Positions 61,198 through 64,000 of a stretch of 64,000 nt of DNA are shown here, piece after piece. The position numbers and the translations under genes were made by a program. Under the pieces are notes generated by a model. That model saw nothing but the letters and a program-made list of their open reading frames with translations. It had not been told where the DNA came from and did no database searches. The DNA lies in assembly GCF_001039355.2 (NCBI RefSeq), contig NW_019776064.1, positions 14,746 to 78,745 of the forward strand, given 5' to 3'. The stretch comes from Lingula anatina (taxonomy: Eukaryota; Brachiopoda; Lingulata; Lingulida; Lingulidae). Position 1 is the stretch's first letter, and every line of letters begins with the position of its first letter.

Positions 61198-61390
61198 TAC
61201 ACCAAACAATTCCCTTTCTCTTTCTCTCTCAAACACACACCCAACAATTCTCTCTCTCTCTCTCTCTTTCAGTACCTGCGGAGGGTGCCCCCCAGGTGTC
61301 ATCTCTGGAGGCCCAGGGACTGTACAGCTTCTGCTGTCCCTTTCCGTCATCATGGTCCAGCTCCCACAGCTTCTTGGCATTCGTGTTGAT
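42164..61390 (-). CDS. PUM: Pumilio RNA-binding translational repressor (5' end outside window)
   Basis: Seventeen in-phase exons are visible, 5' to 3': 61276-61390, 60378-60475, 59949-60091, 58863-59133, 58392-58497, 55733-55822, 52511-52768, 52004-52144, 51497-51589, 50350-50520, 47450-47650, 46884-47148, 45446-45704, 44461-44598, 43778-44025, 42805-42888, 42164-42404. They encode 973 residues. Family landmarks in order are [65 protein letters not shown]-like [41 protein letters not shown] and the Puf domain. The N-terminal exons, including the start, must lie beyond 64000. The middle is rich in Gln runs. It binds UGUANAUA in 3' UTRs in the cytoplasm and recruits deadenylases. It is a single invertebrate orthologue of PUM1/PUM2. 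Confidence 0.97.
43171..43418 (+). repeat. Dispersed repeat family E, copy 1 (~245 bp)
   Basis: It starts near GTACTTTGCATGGTC and ends near CAAGTGTTGAGTTGG. It is highly similar to copies at 46281-46522 and 59398-59648, all on the plus strand inside Pumilio introns. GGTCAACTAGTGAC and GGTTCAGTCC, about 35 bases apart, are weakly like the A and B boxes of a tRNA-derived SINE. Confidence 0.9.
43604..43762. mobile_element. Foldback (MITE-like) element, family A copy
   Basis: AGATTAAATATGGCTGGCC at the left pairs with GGTCGCCATATTTGACCC at the right, around a GGGGAATCTATTCAGCGTCTA centre that matches the copy at 56166-56332. It lies in a Pumilio intron. Confidence 0.75.
44293..44334. repeat. 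Perfect 42 bp palindrome
   Basis: AATGAAATTAATCATATATA and its exact reverse complement meet with no spacer. It is in a Pumilio intron, and the AT core makes cruciform extrusion plausible. Confidence 0.9.
45076..45246. mobile_element. Foldback element, family F, copy 1
   Basis: ATTCAGCTTTCCACAGATTA at the left pairs with ATTATCTGTGAAAAGCTGAAT at the right. The related copy at 46632-46838 has the same ends and similar interior (CCCATTTCTGCTAGTTG versus CCCATTTCTTCTGGTTG). Confidence 0.75.
46281..46522 (+). repeat. Dispersed repeat family E, copy 2
   Basis: Same sequence as the copies at 43171 and 59398, with a few differences (for example GGTTACTCTCC for GGTTGATCTCC). It is in the Pumilio intron between exons 45446-45704 and 46884-47148, antisense to the gene. 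Confidence 0.9.
46632..46838. mobile_element. Foldback element, family F, copy 2
   Basis: ATTCAGACC..TTTCCACAGATAAGGACA at the left and AATTATCTGTGGAAAGGTGAAT at the right are inverted relatives. It sits close to family E copy 2 in the same intron. Confidence 0.75.
47651..50349 (-). other. Pumilio intron without recognised elements
   Basis: The flanking exons join in phase, so no exon is missing. It contains short TATACAGTG-type repeats (47960-48100) and homopolymer runs only. Confidence 0.6.
50492..50820 (-). repeat. ~150 bp tandem duplication including a Pumilio exon start
   Basis: GTATAACCACCTACAAGAGA at 50661-50680 repeats GTGTAACCACCTACAAGAGA at 50511-50530, with further similarity on both sides. 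The splice acceptor plus the start of exon 50350-50520 therefore has an upstream twin at 50670. Confidence 0.85.
53030..54367 (+). mobile_element. DNA transposon, internally deleted, 1338 bp, 6 bp target duplication
   Basis: The element starts CAGGGAGGGAAATGGG and ends with its exact reverse complement, flanked by TATGCA on both sides (53024-53029 and 54368-54373). On the plus strand, from 53664, a short frame begins [12 protein letters not shown], continues with [17 protein letters not shown] and a lysine run encoded by an A-tract, and stops within about 60 codons. Basic, lysine-rich starts of this kind resemble the N-termini of domesticated or mobile ZNF862-like/hAT-type proteins, but no transposase core is present. 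A CpG-richer stretch with CCAATCA precedes it and may be its promoter. It lies in a Pumilio intron. Confidence 0.8.
56166..56332. mobile_element. Foldback (MITE-like) element, family A, best copy
   Basis: Long terminal inverted repeats (about 50 bases) begin CACAACACCGGACTAACTGG and continue through GATCAAATATGGCCGACCCA. The centre has TAATCCCTGCAGGGAATC. Related copies are near 1905, 43604 and a half-copy at 57045-57110. Confidence 0.85.
56632..56790. repeat. 39 bp minisatellite, about four units
   Basis: The unit AGTCAGCGTTGGAATTGAAA followed by AGTTTCAAGGTGTAAAAAA is repeated four times in a Pumilio intron. Confidence 0.95.
57045..57110. repeat. Half-copy of foldback family A
   Basis: AGATCTGCAAATCAAATAAGG then CCAGCCCATTTAAAAGT, then GTTAGTCCACA, resembles the terminal repeats of family A without the centre. 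Confidence 0.5.
59398..59648 (+). repeat. Dispersed repeat family E, copy 3
   Basis: It begins AATGTACCTTGCATGG and ends near AAGTGTTGGGTTGG. It differs from copy 1 at only a handful of positions, such as GGACC/GGACT, CACACAG/CACAAAG and GTAGAGCC/GTAAAGCC. It is antisense to Pumilio in the intron between exons 59133 and 59949. Confidence 0.9.
61085..61270. repeat. Compound (CT)n/(CA)n microsatellites next to a Pumilio exon
   Basis: Alternating CT and CA runs separated by CCAACAATT-type spacers lie directly downstream of the donor of exon 61276-61390 in gene orientation. Confidence 0.95.
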
Positions 61391-61394
61391 CTGG

Positions 61395-61710
61395 ATTAAA
61401 AACACAGAACAGATTATGATCTGGATTGAAAATGAGGACAGATGACAACTTGGATAGAAAATGGGAAGATTACAACTTGGATAGAAAATGGGAAGATTAC
61501 AATCTGGATAGAAAATGTGAACAGACTACAATTTGGATAGAAAACCAGGACCAGATTACAATCTGGATCTAAAATGGAAACATATTACAATTTGGATAGA
61601 AAATTAGGATGGATTACAATTTGGATAGAAAACCAAGGCAGCATGTAATTAATATTGAAAACGAAGACAGAATTCAATACGGATTGAAAATGAGGACAGA
61701 TTTCAATCAA
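61395..61710. repeat. ~29 bp tandem repeat, about ten units
   Basis: Units of the form GATTACAATTTGGATAGAAA plus a variable AATGGGA-type tail repeat with 28-31 base spacing, just upstream of the first visible Pumilio exon. Confidence 0.9.
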
Positions 61711-64000
61711 CAGCTGGTTGAGGGTATCTCTTAATTTATTCAAAAGGCTTGTTTATCAAAACAATCTAATTCAAAAATCACTTTCTGTGAATCTCATTCT
61801 ACTCTACTTATTTCATGTTGACTGCCTATGACTGCTAACCTCCAAGGGATGGGGTGGGGTAATGGTTGGGGGGGGGGGGGGCTCTTAATATTACACCTGC
61901 AGAGTTGGATTATTTTGGCTCATCTTTACACTATCAAAAATGGTGTTTATAAAGGGTGACATGTGATAATTAAAAAATAAGAACACATTTAGGCACTCAG
62001 CAGTCTCAGTTAAGCCTCTAAATTTGCTAGCAATTCAGCTTAAAGATGCATACAAAGTCAGTTTTTTGTCAAAAAAACCGACCAAATGCCAGCATATAGT
62101 TTCAAGTAGTATAACTAAGGGAATTACCAAAAGGCAGTGTTTAATTTTACCCGAAAATGATGTTTGAATGGATTTTTCCGCTAGCATTCTATGCTGCATG
62201 TCAATGGGACAGAAAAGTAGGTCACGAAAGTAGGTTAAATTTCTGACCAAAAATTTAAAGAAAGGAGTAGTCTAAAGCTCTTTTATGGCTGATGGAGTGA
62301 TCAATTCAGTTTATCCCTTGGCCAATCGAATTCATTTGAGTTGTATAAGAAACTAGTAGAAGTGGTTTACATGTTTTACTGGGAATCCACGCTCGGTTCG
62401 TATGTACCTTTAAACAAATTTGTCTAGAGTCGAACCCAAGTTGAAGTTTATGGTTACACCAACGTGGAAAGGCTACGCCTCAATTGCAGTCTATTTCTTA
62501 ATGCAACACTGCACCAACACACCTGTCTATAGCATGTGTTCTCTCCCCCCTCATGGATAAAGAAGTACCAAATATAATTTGAGCAAGATATATATCTGTA
62601 CTCAGCACCTGTCAGGGGGGCAGGTATCAAATTGTTAGTCTCTTTAACTAGGTTCAGCATGGCTAGACAGGCAGAAAGGAATGTAAAGACTGGACAGTAT
62701 ACACATTGTGAGATCTTCACTCCCTATTTTCATTCACATTTCTACATACATGTCCATGTAGATTCAGAGCCAATACTGTGTACACATTTTCACTGCCATG
62801 AATTAAGTACTTGTGGTTCGTAAAAGGTTGGTAAAACAGAATTATTTTCTATTTACAGACCGACCGCCATGTTTGCCTTATGTCATCTAGTCTCCCAGTC
62901 TGGGATAACACCGTCATTCAGTGAAAAAGTCTGAAAACGTGTCTTTAGGTCCGACCCCCCTTCCCCCCTCCCATTCCTACAGATCTACAAGGATCTCAAA
63001 TATGGTATCTTTGACTCCCAAAAAGAAAGAAATCTGCCAATAGTCGGAAATATCTTATCCATGTTCAGTGAAGAATAATTCTGTGCTGGTAATAAGCAAA
63101 TGGCAATAATCTCTCAGATTCATCACACATATGTATGCAGGTACTCAGCACCAGTATATGTACATTAAACATGATGGTTATCATGTGTTGAAGCTCATGC
63201 TTTTTTCAAATGTTATTCAATATGTCCCTATTAGAGTGGTAGGTTTAAAATTCAATGTACCAATCACAATGGGCTTGCTTAGCAACAACACTTTTGTTCT
63301 TGAATTTCCTGACTACAATGCACAAGGAGCTCTTTGGTTGGTTGTTATATTAATTAAACATTTAATTCAGCTGGTTGTCAACAGGTTTCCTCGTTTTTAT
63401 TATTACAGAATATAGTTAAAGATGTTAGCCACTGTGTGGAAGTAAGATTTCACAGCCTGAGTTAACTGTGAGGCCATATCTTATCATGTAAATATTGCAG
63501 TATGTTAACATAATAAATATTTGACGCCAGAACCTCAACACACATGACGTAGTTTATATTATCTCATCAACTTTAATCTTTCACAGCACTAGTGAAAATA
63601 TGGAAGGCTTTTTTCTTTCATTAGCATAAACTCTTGTCATATTACAGCGTGATCATCATGAATGAACCGAAAATCTGTAGTTCTACTGTCTAACCTCTGA
63701 GAAATTTAGAATAACACATGCAAACAAAGGGTGTCTGTCCTATATTACACAAAATATGCCTAAATGCAGGGGTGAGACTGCCTTTAAGTGGAAAAAGTCT
63801 GAAATTATGGCATGGGGTGTAGGGTCCAGGGGACCCTCTGCATCAATCTCAAAATTGTCAGAAACAAAAAAGTCAGAAAAGCCCTACTGTTGGGAAAATC
63901 GTATTACTTTATAAAACAAAATAGGCTTAAATGCCAATAAATGCCTCAACCCGGTGATAAACAAACAGACTGCCAGTGGAAAAAAAATCTGTGTCATCAG
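61711..64000 (-). other. Pumilio intron or upstream region, no exon recognised
   Basis: No Pumilio N-terminal motif such as the MVDYFFQRQ type of vertebrate PUM1 is visible, so the 5' exons are further right. It contains G/C runs and sequence of repeat-like character near 62930 and 63765 (each with GTGAAAAAGTCTGAAA-like text). Confidence 0.6.

Overview
The window is nuclear DNA of an intron-rich, AT-rich animal genome. Multi-exon genes with GT-AG introns, large introns, many microsatellites and homopolymer runs, and dense short inverted-repeat elements all point that way. Gene content suggests a marine invertebrate, possibly a lophotrochozoan such as a mollusc, but no single sequence here proves the phylum. 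Exon coordinates were read by eye from splice sites, reading-frame continuity and protein family similarity.

Layout, left to right. (1) 1-1260: minus-strand gag of a Ty3/Gypsy-like LTR retrotransposon, broken by a frameshift and running off the left edge. (2) 1.9-7.6 kb: gene-free, with foldback elements, a decayed duplication and a degenerate repeat rich in TTACGTCA motifs. (3) 7710-9.3 kb, plus: a small gene for a secreted 69-residue peptide with eight cysteines in its mature part, followed by two related 3' exons. (4) 10615-12563, minus: acireductone dioxygenase (ADI1) of the methionine salvage pathway, with a shortened, divergent C-terminus. (5) 13855-17654, minus: the alpha/beta hydrolase ABHD13, interrupted by a 170-base assembly gap. 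(6) 19978-22545, minus: a secreted cereblon-like CULT-domain protein that keeps most of the thalidomide-binding pocket but has no Lon domain. (7) 23345-34008, plus: a zinc-finger regulator of the SLC2A4RG/ZNF395/ZNF704 family, head to head with the CULT gene. Its last two exons appear twice, almost certainly through an assembly join at a single N. (8) 42164 to beyond 64000, minus: a Pumilio (PUM1/PUM2) orthologue with all eight Puf repeats; 17 coding exons are visible and the 5' exons lie outside the window.

Functional links. The zinc-finger gene and Pumilio converge on an 8 kb stretch likely to hold both 3' UTRs. The zinc-finger side carries five UGUANAUA sequences, the motif read by Pumilio, and the Pumilio side carries at least one, so neighbour regulation and autoregulation are testable ideas. 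The Pumilio introns hold several elements: three near-identical copies of a ~245 bp repeat all antisense to the gene, a 1.34 kb DNA transposon with an exact 6 bp target duplication, and foldback elements. A ~150 bp tandem duplication creates a second in-frame splice acceptor.
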